From: Photobacterium sp. SKA34
Lineage (GTDB): Bacteria; Pseudomonadota; Gammaproteobacteria; Enterobacterales; Vibrionaceae
Length of the DNA: 40,239 bases
Direction of reading: 5' to 3'
NCBI RefSeq assembly: GCF_000153325.1
Contig: NZ_CH724146.1
Location: forward strand, 1,285-41,523
The position numbers and the translations under genes are program-made. Position 1 is the first letter of the stretch. Every line of letters starts with the position of its first letter. The notes under the pieces are model-generated. The model saw nothing but the letters and a program-made list of their open reading frames with translations. It had not been told where the DNA came from and made no database searches. Positions 16,877 through 24,986 of the stretch are shown piece by piece.

Positions 16877-17560
16877 ATGCGAAAAGTAGCTTTTGTTATT
16901 TTTACCTTCATCGTGGTGTGCATGTTAGGGCGATTAGGCTTTTGGCAATTAAGCCGAGCAGCTGAAAAACTTAAATTACAGCAGCAAATAGAAGAAACGA
17001 TTCAGACCGAGCCTATCTCTGATATTACTCAATTACCCAGTACGCCTGTTTGGCATAATGTGGCGCTTACTGGTGTGTTTGATAATCAGCATCCGATCTT
17101 ACTTGATAACCAACTAAATAATGGTCAAGCAGGCTACCATTTTTATCTCCCTTTCCTTAGCCAAGGTCAATGGATATTGGTCAATCTTGGCTGGATTACC
17201 GCGCCTCCTTATCGTGAGCTATATCCCGTCTTACCGCAATTTAGTGGCGAAAAAGTTATTACTGGTCTGATTGCACCGACCACCTCATTATTACAACTTA
17301 AACCTGAATCATCTGCCGTAAGTTGGCCTTTACGGGTACAAAATATTGAACCGGCATGGCTATCACAACAATTAAATCGCGCTCTACCGCAATGGGTGGT
17401 TCAAATTGCAGTCACTAATCCTCTCGCGCTAAAACAAAATTGGACCCCTGTCGTGATGAAAGCGGATAAGCATTATGGCTACGCCACGCAGTGGTTTGTT
17501 TTAGCCTTTGCGGTATTAGGGATGGCTGGGTGGTGGCTATTAAGAGGGAGTAGTGAATGA
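16877..17560 (+). CDS. SURF1-family cytochrome oxidase assembly protein
   Basis: Assists heme a insertion into subunit I. The 227 residues have the SURF1 layout: an N-terminal helix (VAFVIFTFIVVCMLGRLGFWQLSRA), a periplasmic domain with the conserved VLLDN-like (ILLDNQLNNGQAGYHFYLPF) and ILVNLGWI segments, and a C-terminal helix (YATQWFVLAFAVLGMAGWWLL). An in-frame ATG at 16862 exists, but its second to fourth codons are the GGAGGAA ribosome binding site for the ATG at 16877, so the latter is chosen. The stop overlaps the next gene by 4 nt (ATGA), indicating translational coupling. Confidence 0.92.
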   Translation: MRKVAFVIFTFIVVCMLGRLGFWQLSRAAEKLKLQQQIEETIQTEPISDITQLPSTPVWHNVALTGVFDNQHPILLDNQLNNGQAGYHFYLPFLSQGQWILVNLGWITAPPYRELYPVLPQFSGEKVITGLIAPTTSLLQLKPESSAVSWPLRVQNIEPAWLSQQLNRALPQWVVQIAVTNPLALKQNWTPVVMKADKHYGYATQWFVLAFAVLGMAGWWLLRGSSE

Positions 17561-18093
17561 AAAAATATCAGGTTTTAATGTTATTAGGCGTGATGTTTTT
17601 ACTGCCTATTGTCCTAGCGAAATTGATGTTAACACAGCAGTGGTATAGCGGCGGTGTCACCAATAAAGGTCAATTATTAACACCACCGTTGACGGTAAAT
17701 TGGCTTGCGACAGGAAAGTGGCAACTCATTTACTGGCTACCTCAACAATGTGATAGCCGTTGTGAAGGTGCATTATTTCACTTAAAGCAAATGCCTCTTG
17801 CTGTTGGGGCTTATCAAGATCGGGTGAATGGTGTTGTGCTTCTCGCACCTGAAGAACCAACAGCAGTCGTTCCCGTTGATGCTGAAAATCTGCAACGCTA
17901 TCGCAGTAACATTGCAGAATATGAGCAATTTGCGCCCTCTGAATATGGACTCAATGCAGTATATCTAGTCGATCCTCATGGCAATGTGATGATGGCCTAT
18001 CCGTTAGAGGCTGAGCCTCAGGCTATTTTAGCGCAAGGCAAAGACATCTTACGTGATTTAAAAAGGCTGTTAAAAGTATCAAAGATTGGCTAA
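17557..18093 (+). CDS. Membrane-anchored thioredoxin-like CxxxC protein of the oxidase cluster
   Basis: The 178-residue protein has one N-terminal membrane helix (VLMLLGVMFLLPIVLAKLML) and a periplasmic domain. It has a CxxxC pair, Cys65 and Cys69 in WLPQQCDSRCEG, placed just after a beta strand (WQLIYWLP), as in Sco/SenC and thioredoxin folds. A second strand-turn, AVYLVDPHGNVMMAYP, is also typical of that fold. The acidic/His position that precedes the YLxDP strand in Sco copper chaperones is not His here (GLNAVYLVDP). It is coupled to SURF1 by a 4-nt overlap and precedes ctaA. The likely role is reduction of, or copper delivery to, the CuA site, inferred from context. Proteins in this position are usually annotated hypothetical. 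Confidence 0.7.
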   Translation: MKKYQVLMLLGVMFLLPIVLAKLMLTQQWYSGGVTNKGQLLTPPLTVNWLATGKWQLIYWLPQQCDSRCEGALFHLKQMPLAVGAYQDRVNGVVLLAPEEPTAVVPVDAENLQRYRSNIAEYEQFAPSEYGLNAVYLVDPHGNVMMAYPLEAEPQAILAQGKDILRDLKRLLKVSKIG

Positions 18094-18137
18094 ATACATC
18101 GAAAGTTGGCTAAAAATCATAAATAGTGGGGTTGATT

Positions 18138-19211
18138 ATGCATAAAACGCAAAAAGATAAACCGTTCTACTTTTTAGTCACTGGTGCCTTTTTTCTCTCT
18201 TTGATTGTTGTTGGGCTAGGTGCCTATACACGTTTAACGGATGCGGGGTTAGGATGTCCCGATTGGCCTGGCTGTTATGGGTTCATGTCAGTACCGCAAA
18301 CGGAATCACAATTACAAATAGCACAAGTGATTTACCCTGATTCGCCCGTTGAACCGGTAAAAGCATGGAATGAAATGGTACATCGCTACATTGCAGGCTC
18401 GCTAGGTCTTTTGGTGTTAATGATTGCTGTAATGGCATGGAGCCGAAGTGGACGCCCTAAATTGTTACCCAGTTTGTTATTGGGGGTGGTTTCTTTTCAA
18501 GCGTTACTCGGAATGTGGACGGTCACCATGCACCTTATGCCTGTTGTGGTGATGGCGCATTTGTTAGGCGGTTTTACTATCGTATCGTTATTGTGGCTAC
18601 TAAGTTTGCGGATCCAACCTAAACCACTTTTCTATCAAGATGGTTTTAAATCCCATTTATCATTATCACATCGATATTTAACTGTACTCAAAAGCACAGC
18701 AATTGCAGCTTTAATCGTTGTGATAAGTCAAATTGCATTAGGTGGCTGGACAGCGGCTAATTATGCTTCAGTTGTATGCACACAATTACCGATATGCGAA
18801 GGGGATTGGCAGGAAATGTTTGATCCTCGCGCGTTTGAATTGATTCAACCTCAACACAGTAGCTATGAATATGGTGTTTTAGATCACGCCCAAAGGGTGT
18901 CTATTCATGTTACTCATCGTATTGGTGCAATTATCACAACGGTTTTGGTTTTGGTGTTGGCTGGTTTGTTGTGGTGTAAACCGCCCTTACGTCGTTATAG
19001 CATCGTGATGGTGGCGGTGTTAGCGGTACAAATAATATTAGGCATTACCAATGTTCTTGCTAACTTGCCGTTACTGATTGCCGTTGCACACAATGTGGTT
19101 GGCTTAATCTTACTACTTACCGTTGTTACCACCTGCTATCATTTGATGTGCGATTGCCGTTCCCCATTAGCAGTAAAGTATTTTGCATCGGAGGGCGCGA
19201 CTCATGGATAA
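18138..19211 (+). CDS. ctaA: CtaA/Cox15, heme A synthase
   Basis: Inner-membrane enzyme that oxidises the C8 methyl of heme O to the formyl group of heme A. The 357 residues form about eight helices in two similar halves. Visible family features are [21 protein letters not shown] with a Cys pair in the first periplasmic loop, [13 protein letters not shown] and VTHRIGAI with heme-ligand histidines, and a second-half Cys pair in [12 protein letters not shown]. The open frame starts at GTG 18126; the ATG at 18138 follows a GTGGGG at suitable spacing and is preferred. The end overlaps ctaB by 8 nt. Confidence 0.95.
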   Translation: MHKTQKDKPFYFLVTGAFFLSLIVVGLGAYTRLTDAGLGCPDWPGCYGFMSVPQTESQLQIAQVIYPDSPVEPVKAWNEMVHRYIAGSLGLLVLMIAVMAWSRSGRPKLLPSLLLGVVSFQALLGMWTVTMHLMPVVVMAHLLGGFTIVSLLWLLSLRIQPKPLFYQDGFKSHLSLSHRYLTVLKSTAIAALIVVISQIALGGWTAANYASVVCTQLPICEGDWQEMFDPRAFELIQPQHSSYEYGVLDHAQRVSIHVTHRIGAIITTVLVLVLAGLLWCKPPLRRYSIVMVAVLAVQIILGITNVLANLPLLIAVAHNVVGLILLLTVVTTCYHLMCDCRSPLAVKYFASEGATHG

Positions 19212-20121
19212 ATCACAACTGATTCATTCCAATCGAGTTCGTACGCCACAGATAGCGGTTTGGCGTGATTACCTTACGATGACGAAACCAAAAGTCGTCG
19301 CCATGTTATTACTGACCGCATTAGTGGGTATGTGTTTGGCCGTACAAGGTATTCCACCAGCAGATGCCGTGATATTAGGTTTAACTGGGATTGGTTTCCA
19401 ATCAGCTGCGGCTGCGGCTTTTAATCATGTATTAGATCGACGCTTTGATGCCAAAATGGCGCGAACGTACCATAGACCGCTTGCGAAAGGGCGAATAGAA
19501 ACGTGGAAAGCCGTTGTTTTTGCAATGACGTTAATGTTGGTTGGGTTTGGATTATTGATGATACTTAACGCCTTAACGGCCTGGCTAACGATGGCAAGTT
19601 TAGTCGGTTATGCGTTGATTTATACCGTATGGCTAAAACATGCGACACCACAAAATATTGTGATTGGTGGACTTGCAGGAGCGGCGCCACCGTTATTGGG
19701 GTGGACGGCAGTAACCGGTCAGATTGATCCGCATGCGTTGTTATTAGTCATGCTGGTATTTGCATGGACTCCACCACATTTTTGGGCATTAGCGATCCAT
19801 CGCCGTGATGATTATGCCAAAGCTGGGATCCCAATGCTGCCTGTTACACATGGGATTGAATATACTAAGACCATGGTATTGCTTTATACCGTGATTCTGT
19901 TTGCCGTCGGGTTATTACCTTGGCTAACCAATATGAGTGGCTGGGTCTATTTAATCGGGAGTAGCGCATTGAATGTGGGCTTTTTAGGCTATGCGCTGAA
20001 GTTGAAGTTTTTTGATAATGAAGGTCATGCATGGGCGACATTTAAATATTCTATCTGGCATTTATTGGCTTTATTTGTAGTACTTCTTGCCGATCATTGG
20101 CTATTACCTTGGTATGGTTAG
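19204..20121 (+). CDS. ctaB: CtaB/CyoE, protoheme IX farnesyltransferase (heme O synthase)
   Basis: Transfers a farnesyl group to protoheme to make heme O, the substrate of CtaA. The 305-residue UbiA-superfamily membrane protein has the first Asp-rich motif in [22 protein letters not shown] and the second in [19 protein letters not shown]. The ATG at 19204 has GGAGGG 8 nt upstream; the longer frame from 19183 would include that site. It overlaps the end of ctaA and completes the heme A pathway needed by the upstream oxidase genes. No sco gene follows, unlike many such clusters. Confidence 0.95.
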   Translation: MDKSQLIHSNRVRTPQIAVWRDYLTMTKPKVVAMLLLTALVGMCLAVQGIPPADAVILGLTGIGFQSAAAAAFNHVLDRRFDAKMARTYHRPLAKGRIETWKAVVFAMTLMLVGFGLLMILNALTAWLTMASLVGYALIYTVWLKHATPQNIVIGGLAGAAPPLLGWTAVTGQIDPHALLLVMLVFAWTPPHFWALAIHRRDDYAKAGIPMLPVTHGIEYTKTMVLLYTVILFAVGLLPWLTNMSGWVYLIGSSALNVGFLGYALKLKFFDNEGHAWATFKYSIWHLLALFVVLLADHWLLPWYG

Positions 20122-20236
20122 TCTCTCGTTTGATCAACAGATCTTATACGCTTTAATTAATAAGACTTTTGTCTCCATAATCAACTGGTTAAACTGCTCT
20201 GCTATATAACAAAAATTATCGCGGCAGAGGTAGTAC

Positions 20237-21574
20237 ATGCTAGCAGCATTAAAAGACAAATCATTACATTATCAGGTGTTTGCATTAGCCCTGCCAATGG
20301 TACTTTCAAACATTACAGTACCGTTACTTGGGCTGGTGGATGCTGCTGTGATCGGACACCTTGACCAGTCGTGGTATCTCGGTGGTGTCGCGGTTGGCGG
20401 TACCATGGTCAACGTTACATTTTGGTTGTTGGGTTTCTTACGTATGGCAACCACAGGTATTACGGCACAAGCTTTTGGCCGAGAAGATAAACATGGGCAA
20501 GCGGCTATTTTTGTTCAAGGTATCGCGTTGGCATGGTTACTCGCGTTTATTCTTATTGCCTTACATCAACCAGTAAGCAGCGCAATTTTTCATTTCAGTG
20601 ATGCTAGCAATGAAGTGAAAGTTTACGCAGAGCAATACTTTTCAATCCGTATTTGGGGGGCGCCTGCCGCTTTAGCAAACTTTGTGATCATGGGCTGGTT
20701 ACTTGGGGCTCAAAATGCCAAGTTGCCAATGTGGCTTTTGATTGTCACTAATCTCGTCAATATTCTTTTGGATGTTCTGTTTGTTTTAGGCTTTGGCTGG
20801 AAAGTTCAAGGTGCTGCTTCTGCGTCGGTATTAGCTGATTATAGCGGTATGTTATTAGGCTTATGGTTTGTTTCTCGTCAATGGTTAGCGCTAGGTCTGC
20901 CGCCGTTAAAAGAGAAAATTATGGCTGCGCGACATGGTATGGGGCGACTACTTAAATTAAACCGAGATATCTTTTTACGGAGCTTGTGTTTGCAAGCGAC
21001 GTTTACGTTTATGACTTTTCAAGGGGCAACATTAGGCGATAACGTAGTTGCGGCAAACGCCGTGCTAATGAGCTTTTTAATGTTGGTGTCTTATGCCATG
21101 GACGGTTTTGCCTATGCGATGGAAGCATTAGTCGGAAAAGCCGTTGGTGCGAACAATCGCGATCAGTTAGGGCGTTATTTAGTTAACACTACATTTTGGA
21201 GTTTTTTAATATCTATCGCTCTTACATTGGCATTTTCTTTAGGTGGTGAGCGTATTGTAAGTTTGATCTCTGATCTTCCAGCGGTTCAAGCTGAGGCTGA
21301 TATTTATTTGCCTTGGCTTGCCGCAGTACCATTAGTGGCTATGTGGTGTTTTTTACTGGATGGTGTCTTTGTTGGTGCAACGCAAGGGCGAGTAATGCGT
21401 AATAGTATGTTTGTTGCAACCTGTGGCTTTTTTGCCATTTGGTGGTTAATGGATAGCTATGGTAACCATGCATTATGGGCGGCAATGTTAGGTTTTATGG
21501 CACTGCGCGGTGTGACATTAGCGGTTATTTTTGGTTATCAGTGGAAAAAAGATCTTTTCTTACCTCAGAATTAA
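20237..21574 (+). CDS. dinF: DinF, MATE-family multidrug/oxidant efflux protein
   Basis: Twelve-helix inner-membrane antiporter of the MATE family, DinF subgroup. The 445 residues match family size, and the N-terminal pattern FALALPMVLSNITVPLLGLVDAAVIGHL is typical. In E. coli, dinF is co-transcribed with lexA and is SOS-induced. Here the methyltransferase gene and the oxidase cluster separate them by about 9.2 kb, and no CTG-N10-CAG LexA box is visible in the 115 bp upstream. An AGAGG sequence precedes the ATG. Whether it is still damage-induced is therefore doubtful. Confidence 0.93.
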   Translation: MLAALKDKSLHYQVFALALPMVLSNITVPLLGLVDAAVIGHLDQSWYLGGVAVGGTMVNVTFWLLGFLRMATTGITAQAFGREDKHGQAAIFVQGIALAWLLAFILIALHQPVSSAIFHFSDASNEVKVYAEQYFSIRIWGAPAALANFVIMGWLLGAQNAKLPMWLLIVTNLVNILLDVLFVLGFGWKVQGAASASVLADYSGMLLGLWFVSRQWLALGLPPLKEKIMAARHGMGRLLKLNRDIFLRSLCLQATFTFMTFQGATLGDNVVAANAVLMSFLMLVSYAMDGFAYAMEALVGKAVGANNRDQLGRYLVNTTFWSFLISIALTLAFSLGGERIVSLISDLPAVQAEADIYLPWLAAVPLVAMWCFLLDGVFVGATQGRVMRNSMFVATCGFFAIWWLMDSYGNHALWAAMLGFMALRGVTLAVIFGYQWKKDLFLPQN

Positions 21575-21687
21575 AACAGTAAGTTAGACGTAAAATACAC
21601 ATTTTGTATTAATTTTGAGCAAAAAAAGCTATTAAACGTGATGTTATTTTGGTTAAAATGCGAGCACTTTTAAGCCAGGTGTTGGAT

Positions 21688-22071
21688 ATGAAAAAGAATA
21701 TTCTTGCTTATTTCTTACTGACTATTGCATTACTGTTTAGCGTAAATAGCTTTGCTGTTAAGCCTAAAACAATGCATGTGACAGCGACAGCGTATAATTC
21801 TGTTAGGGCGCAGACAAACTCAAGTCCTAGCATTGCTGCATGGGGAGATAGGTTAAAACCAGGGATGAAAGCAATTGCCGTTTCGCGGGATTTGTTGGAA
21901 AAAGGATTAGAACGAGGTGTAAAGGTGAAAATATCAGGTTTGCCCGGTGAATATGTTGTGTTAGATAAAATGCACTACCGTTGGCGTAATAAGATTGATA
22001 TTTACATGGGGCAAGACATTCGTGCCGCGAAGCGCTGGGGACGAAAGAAAGTCACTCTCACCGTATTATAA
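21688..22071 (+). CDS. Secreted 3D-domain protein (RlpA/MltA-C-like double-psi beta barrel)
   Basis: Predicted 127-residue exported protein: signal peptide MKKNILAYFLLTIALLFSVNSFA followed by a single 3D domain. The domain is recognised from AWGDRLKPG, the IAVSRDLLEKGLERGVKVKI strand-helix, and the Asp-containing VVLDKMHYRWRNKIDIYMG and AKRWGRKKVTLTV segments. Such domains occur in MltA, Rpf/YabE and RlpA-like proteins that act on or bind peptidoglycan. It has no other domain, so it may be an accessory cell-wall protein. The open frame begins at 21649, but the ATG at 21688 starts the signal peptide directly and has AGGTG upstream. Confidence 0.8.
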   Translation: MKKNILAYFLLTIALLFSVNSFAVKPKTMHVTATAYNSVRAQTNSSPSIAAWGDRLKPGMKAIAVSRDLLEKGLERGVKVKISGLPGEYVVLDKMHYRWRNKIDIYMGQDIRAAKRWGRKKVTLTVL

Positions 22072-22093
22072 CGAGCATCTTTATTTCAAAACG

Positions 22094-22122
22094 AAAAAGC
22101 CGCATGTTATATGCGGCTTTTT
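22094..22122. terminator. Bidirectional terminator between the 3D-domain gene and nfuA
   Basis: The 12-bp stem AAAAAGCCGCAT (22094-22105) / ATGCGGCTTTTT (22111-22122) has a 5-nt loop and sits between converging genes with A/T runs on both sides. Confidence 0.92.
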
Positions 22123-22142
22123 GATTTTCGGTTCACACTAAA

Positions 22143-22721
22143 CTAGTAGTATGAATGCTCACCACGTGCGTGATCGGTAATATCACGAACGCCAGTCAGC
22201 TCACCTTCAAATTGTGCGAGTAGTTCTTTTTCGATGCCTTCTTTTAGCGTGACATCAACCATTGAACAACCATTACAGCCACCACCGAATTGTAAGATAG
22301 CAACGCCATCTTCAGTGATTTCTGATAAAGAAACGTGACCACCATGACCCGCAAGCTGTGGGTTAACTTGGGTTTGGATAACGTAATCAACACGCTCCAT
22401 TAATGTTGCATCATCAGACACTTTACGCACTTTTGCATTCGGTGCTTTAAGCGTAAGTTGTGAGCCCATTTTGTCAGTAACAAAATCAATTTCAGCATCT
22501 TCTAAAAATGGCAGGCTTAGCTCATCAAGAAAAGCAGAAAATAGCTCTAGTTTGATTTCGGTGTCGCTTGCTTCAACCGCTTCAGGTGGGCAGTAGGATA
22601 CACCACACTCTGCACTTTGAGTGCCTGGGTTAACAACAAAAACACGGATATTAGTACCCTCAGGCTGCTGGGCAAGAAGCTTGCCGAAGTGCTGCTGAGC
22701 GCTTTCAGTAATAGTGATCAT
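22143..22721 (-). CDS. nfuA: NfuA, Fe-S cluster carrier/maturation protein
   Basis: Carries a 4Fe-4S cluster to target apo-proteins, especially under iron limitation or oxidative stress. The 192-residue protein has an N-terminal degenerate A-type domain ([20 protein letters not shown]) and a C-terminal Nfu domain with the ligand motif CNGC at Cys149 and Cys152, the same positions as in E. coli. It ends in RGEHSYY, also as in E. coli. The frame opens with GTG at 22727; the ATG at 22721 matches the E. coli N-terminus and is chosen. It is followed upstream on the same strand by comF, the order found in E. coli (gntX-nfuA). Confidence 0.97.
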   Translation of the reverse strand: MITITESAQQHFGKLLAQQPEGTNIRVFVVNPGTQSAECGVSYCPPEAVEASDTEIKLELFSAFLDELSLPFLEDAEIDFVTDKMGSQLTLKAPNAKVRKVSDDATLMERVDYVIQTQVNPQLAGHGGHVSLSEITEDGVAILQFGGGCNGCSMVDVTLKEGIEKELLAQFEGELTGVRDITDHARGEHSYY

Positions 22722-22863
22722 TGACACGACGTAATACCTGACCTATTTAGTGAGTTTTCTCTATTCTACTCTTAGAGAGACGTTCTATCATCCCTAATCT
22801 TAGCATTTTTAATTTCACCACGTTTTACATCATAATGCGCGACTCTTTTGTTATAAGTGATGA

Positions 22864-23571
22864 CTATACGGATTTTTCTGTATGACAAATTGTAATTATA
22901 TCAACGCGCTTCACACCATGCAGGTGGAGTTTTTTGGTTAATAATGCCACGGTTGTTCCTGTTGTAACGATATCATCAACCAAAGCCACATGCTGCGGAA
23001 GAGCACAGTCTTTAATAGTAAAAGCATTGGCTAAATTAGTTTTACGTTGTTTTTTTGTGAGGGATTTTTGTGCTTGAGTATGTCGAGTTCTCACCAATAC
23101 ATTGTGATCAACTTGGGTATTAAGTTCACGAGCTAAGGCTAGCGCTAAGTAATGACTTTGGTTAAATCCACGTTGCCAATAACGCCAGCGATGCAAGGGT
23201 ACTGGAAGTAATAAAGGGGCGGGGTCGGTAATTTGTTTTGCTAATTGCTTAGCTAATGGCTTTGCAAGCCAAAACTTTTTCCCAAATTTAAATTGGCTAA
23301 CTAATTGCGGAAGAGGCGGTTGGTATTCACCTAAACGATAGAGCCGCTGCCAAGGTGGAGGAGTGGTCAGACACTGACCACAATATTGTTCAGCGTTTAA
23401 AGTACTGGTACCACAACGTTGACAGTAAGGCGGGGATGGAAATTGAGAAAGACAATAATGGCACCAATAATCATCATTGGGTTCGAGTGGCAACTGACAT
23501 AAGCTACAGTGGCGAAATAATAGTTTACGGCAGGTGTGAGATAGCCAAGCCGTTGTGTTTTTTGGCATCAT
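22864..23571 (-). CDS. comF: ComF/GntX-family amidophosphoribosyltransferase-like protein
   Basis: The 235-residue cytoplasmic protein has an N-terminal zinc-ribbon-like segment rich in CxxC pairs (CSLC, CHYC, CQRC, CGQC) and a C-terminal phosphoribosyltransferase domain with the PRPP-binding loop VALVDDIVTTGTT. The longest frame starts with TTG at 23577; the ATG at 23571 has GAGG 8 nt upstream and is preferred. ComF is needed for natural transformation in several bacteria, including Vibrionaceae relatives; the E. coli homologue is GntX/YhgH. It is divergent from bioH as in E. coli. Confidence 0.92.
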   Translation of the reverse strand: MMPKNTTAWLSHTCRKLLFRHCSLCQLPLEPNDDYWCHYCLSQFPSPPYCQRCGTSTLNAEQYCGQCLTTPPPWQRLYRLGEYQPPLPQLVSQFKFGKKFWLAKPLAKQLAKQITDPAPLLLPVPLHRWRYWQRGFNQSHYLALALARELNTQVDHNVLVRTRHTQAQKSLTKKQRKTNLANAFTIKDCALPQHVALVDDIVTTGTTVALLTKKLHLHGVKRVDIITICHTEKSV

Positions 23572-23606
23572 AAACAAAACCTCAAAAAACCGAATAAGGA
23601 AGTGTA

Positions 23607-24389
23607 ATGGCGGTAATGCTTGATTGGCACAATAAAGGTCAAGGCTCGGATCTGGTTCTCATTCATGGCTGGGGAATGAATGGTGCGGTATGGCAAGATG
23701 TGATCCCAGTCCTCGCAGAGCATTTTACCGTGCATTGGTGTGATTTACCGGGTTATGGTTATAGCGGTGATGTGACTGCGGAATCATTGGTCGAGATCAC
23801 GCAAGCGGTATTAGCGCGAGCCCCTCAGAAAGCAGCGTGGTTAGGGTGGTCTCTGGGGGGGCTAGTGGCAACGCAAGCGGCATTGCTTGCGCCTGAACGT
23901 GTAACACAATTAATGACTGTAGCCAGTTCGCCAAGTTTTATGGCGCGAGAGGGATGGCGAGGGATCAAACCTGATGTACTCAAGAATTTCCAATCACAGC
24001 TAGCCTCTGATTTTAGCCTAACGGTCGAGCGATTCTTAGCGTTACAAGCGATGGGCAGCCCAACGGCACGACAGGATATTAAGAATTTAAAGCAAGCTGT
24101 ACTTGAGCGACCTACGCCACAACCTTCAGCTTTGACACTGGGTTTAACGTTACTTGAAACCGTCGATCAACGGACAGAACTGTCATTACTCACTCAACCT
24201 TGGCTGCGAATGTATGGTCGCTTAGATGGCTTGGTGCCAGTTAAAACAGAAACTGCGATTGCGAAGCTCTGCCCACAGTCATTGAGTTATGTTTTTCAGT
24301 CGGCATCCCATGCTCCGTTTATTTCACATCCTGATGAATTTATCGATGTTGTACGGCAGTTTATTTCTGAAGATGCTGTTGTATCTTGA
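23607..24389 (+). CDS. bioH: BioH, pimeloyl-[ACP] methyl ester esterase
   Basis: Removes the methyl group from pimeloyl-ACP methyl ester, giving the precursor of biotin. The 260-residue alpha/beta hydrolase has HGWGMNGAVW (oxyanion region), the nucleophile elbow GWSLGG with Ser82 (same position as E. coli BioH), the acid in YGRLDGLVP and the catalytic His in SASHAPF. AAGGAAG precedes the ATG at 23607. It starts 36 bp from the divergent comF start, so the two share a short promoter region. Confidence 0.95.
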   Translation: MAVMLDWHNKGQGSDLVLIHGWGMNGAVWQDVIPVLAEHFTVHWCDLPGYGYSGDVTAESLVEITQAVLARAPQKAAWLGWSLGGLVATQAALLAPERVTQLMTVASSPSFMAREGWRGIKPDVLKNFQSQLASDFSLTVERFLALQAMGSPTARQDIKNLKQAVLERPTPQPSALTLGLTLLETVDQRTELSLLTQPWLRMYGRLDGLVPVKTETAIAKLCPQSLSYVFQSASHAPFISHPDEFIDVVRQFISEDAVVS

Positions 24390-24459
24390 AGATTACGTTA
24401 TGATTAAATAGTAACCACTTGGGTTTGTTTAATTTGAACATGGTGAATTTACTTTCGGT

Positions 24460-24918
24460 ATGAATATTTCTCCTCTACAAGCTGGTGGTATGCCATTAGC
24501 TACAACGGTCAATCCGCCAACCGATCAAGTTGCGCGGGATAACCGGGTGCGAGAAAAAATTGTCCCGTTAACTGCAAGTAGTGCGGCGGCAGATGAAAAG
24601 CCAATCACGAGTGAAGAGAAGCAGCTAAAAAAGCCAAGTTGGGATCCGAGTGAACATCCAGATTACGATAAGCAAGATGATGAAATTTTAAGAGGCTATC
24701 AAGATGATATTGCCCGTATTGTTGATCTGTTATCCGTGAGTAATTATCTTGATAAAGACAGTGTGCTGGGATACAGCATGCACATTAAATTGCCGCGAGA
24801 ATTACTTGAGCAATTAGATAAAATTAATCAAAACGAGCGGACTAAAGGGGTGGTAGCATTTAAGTATGCACAAGCCAGTTTGCCAAATCCACCAACAGAA
24901 TATCTGCAAGTGATTTGA
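24460..24918 (+). CDS. Unrecognised 152-residue cytoplasmic protein
   Basis: Function not recognised. The frame is convincing: it has a downstream terminator, lies 70 nt after bioH, and shows neighbour-like composition. There is no signal peptide or membrane helix. Residues 1-65 are low-complexity, proline- and charge-rich, and probably disordered, with a VNPPTDQVARDNRVREKIVPLT block. The segment PSWDPSEHPDYDKQDDE is strongly acidic. Residues 85-135 are probably helical (DDIARIVDLLSVSN, LPRELLEQLDKINQNERTKGVVAFKYAQA). It may be co-transcribed with bioH. It could be a lineage-specific protein of the Vibrionaceae. No catalytic motif was seen. Confidence 0.65.
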   Translation: MNISPLQAGGMPLATTVNPPTDQVARDNRVREKIVPLTASSAAADEKPITSEEKQLKKPSWDPSEHPDYDKQDDEILRGYQDDIARIVDLLSVSNYLDKDSVLGYSMHIKLPRELLEQLDKINQNERTKGVVAFKYAQASLPNPPTEYLQVI

Positions 24919-24935
24919 TTTTTACTTGATAAAAT

Positions 24936-24964
24936 AAAGCCAGACATCCCGTCTGGCTTTTTTG
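24936..24964. terminator. Bidirectional terminator between the unknown gene and tex
   Basis: The 10-bp stem AAAGCCAGAC (24936-24945) / GTCTGGCTTT (24951-24960) has a 5-nt loop and a T run to 24964, between converging genes. Confidence 0.9.
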
Positions 24965-24986
24965 TTTAACGTAATAAGGCGTTAGC

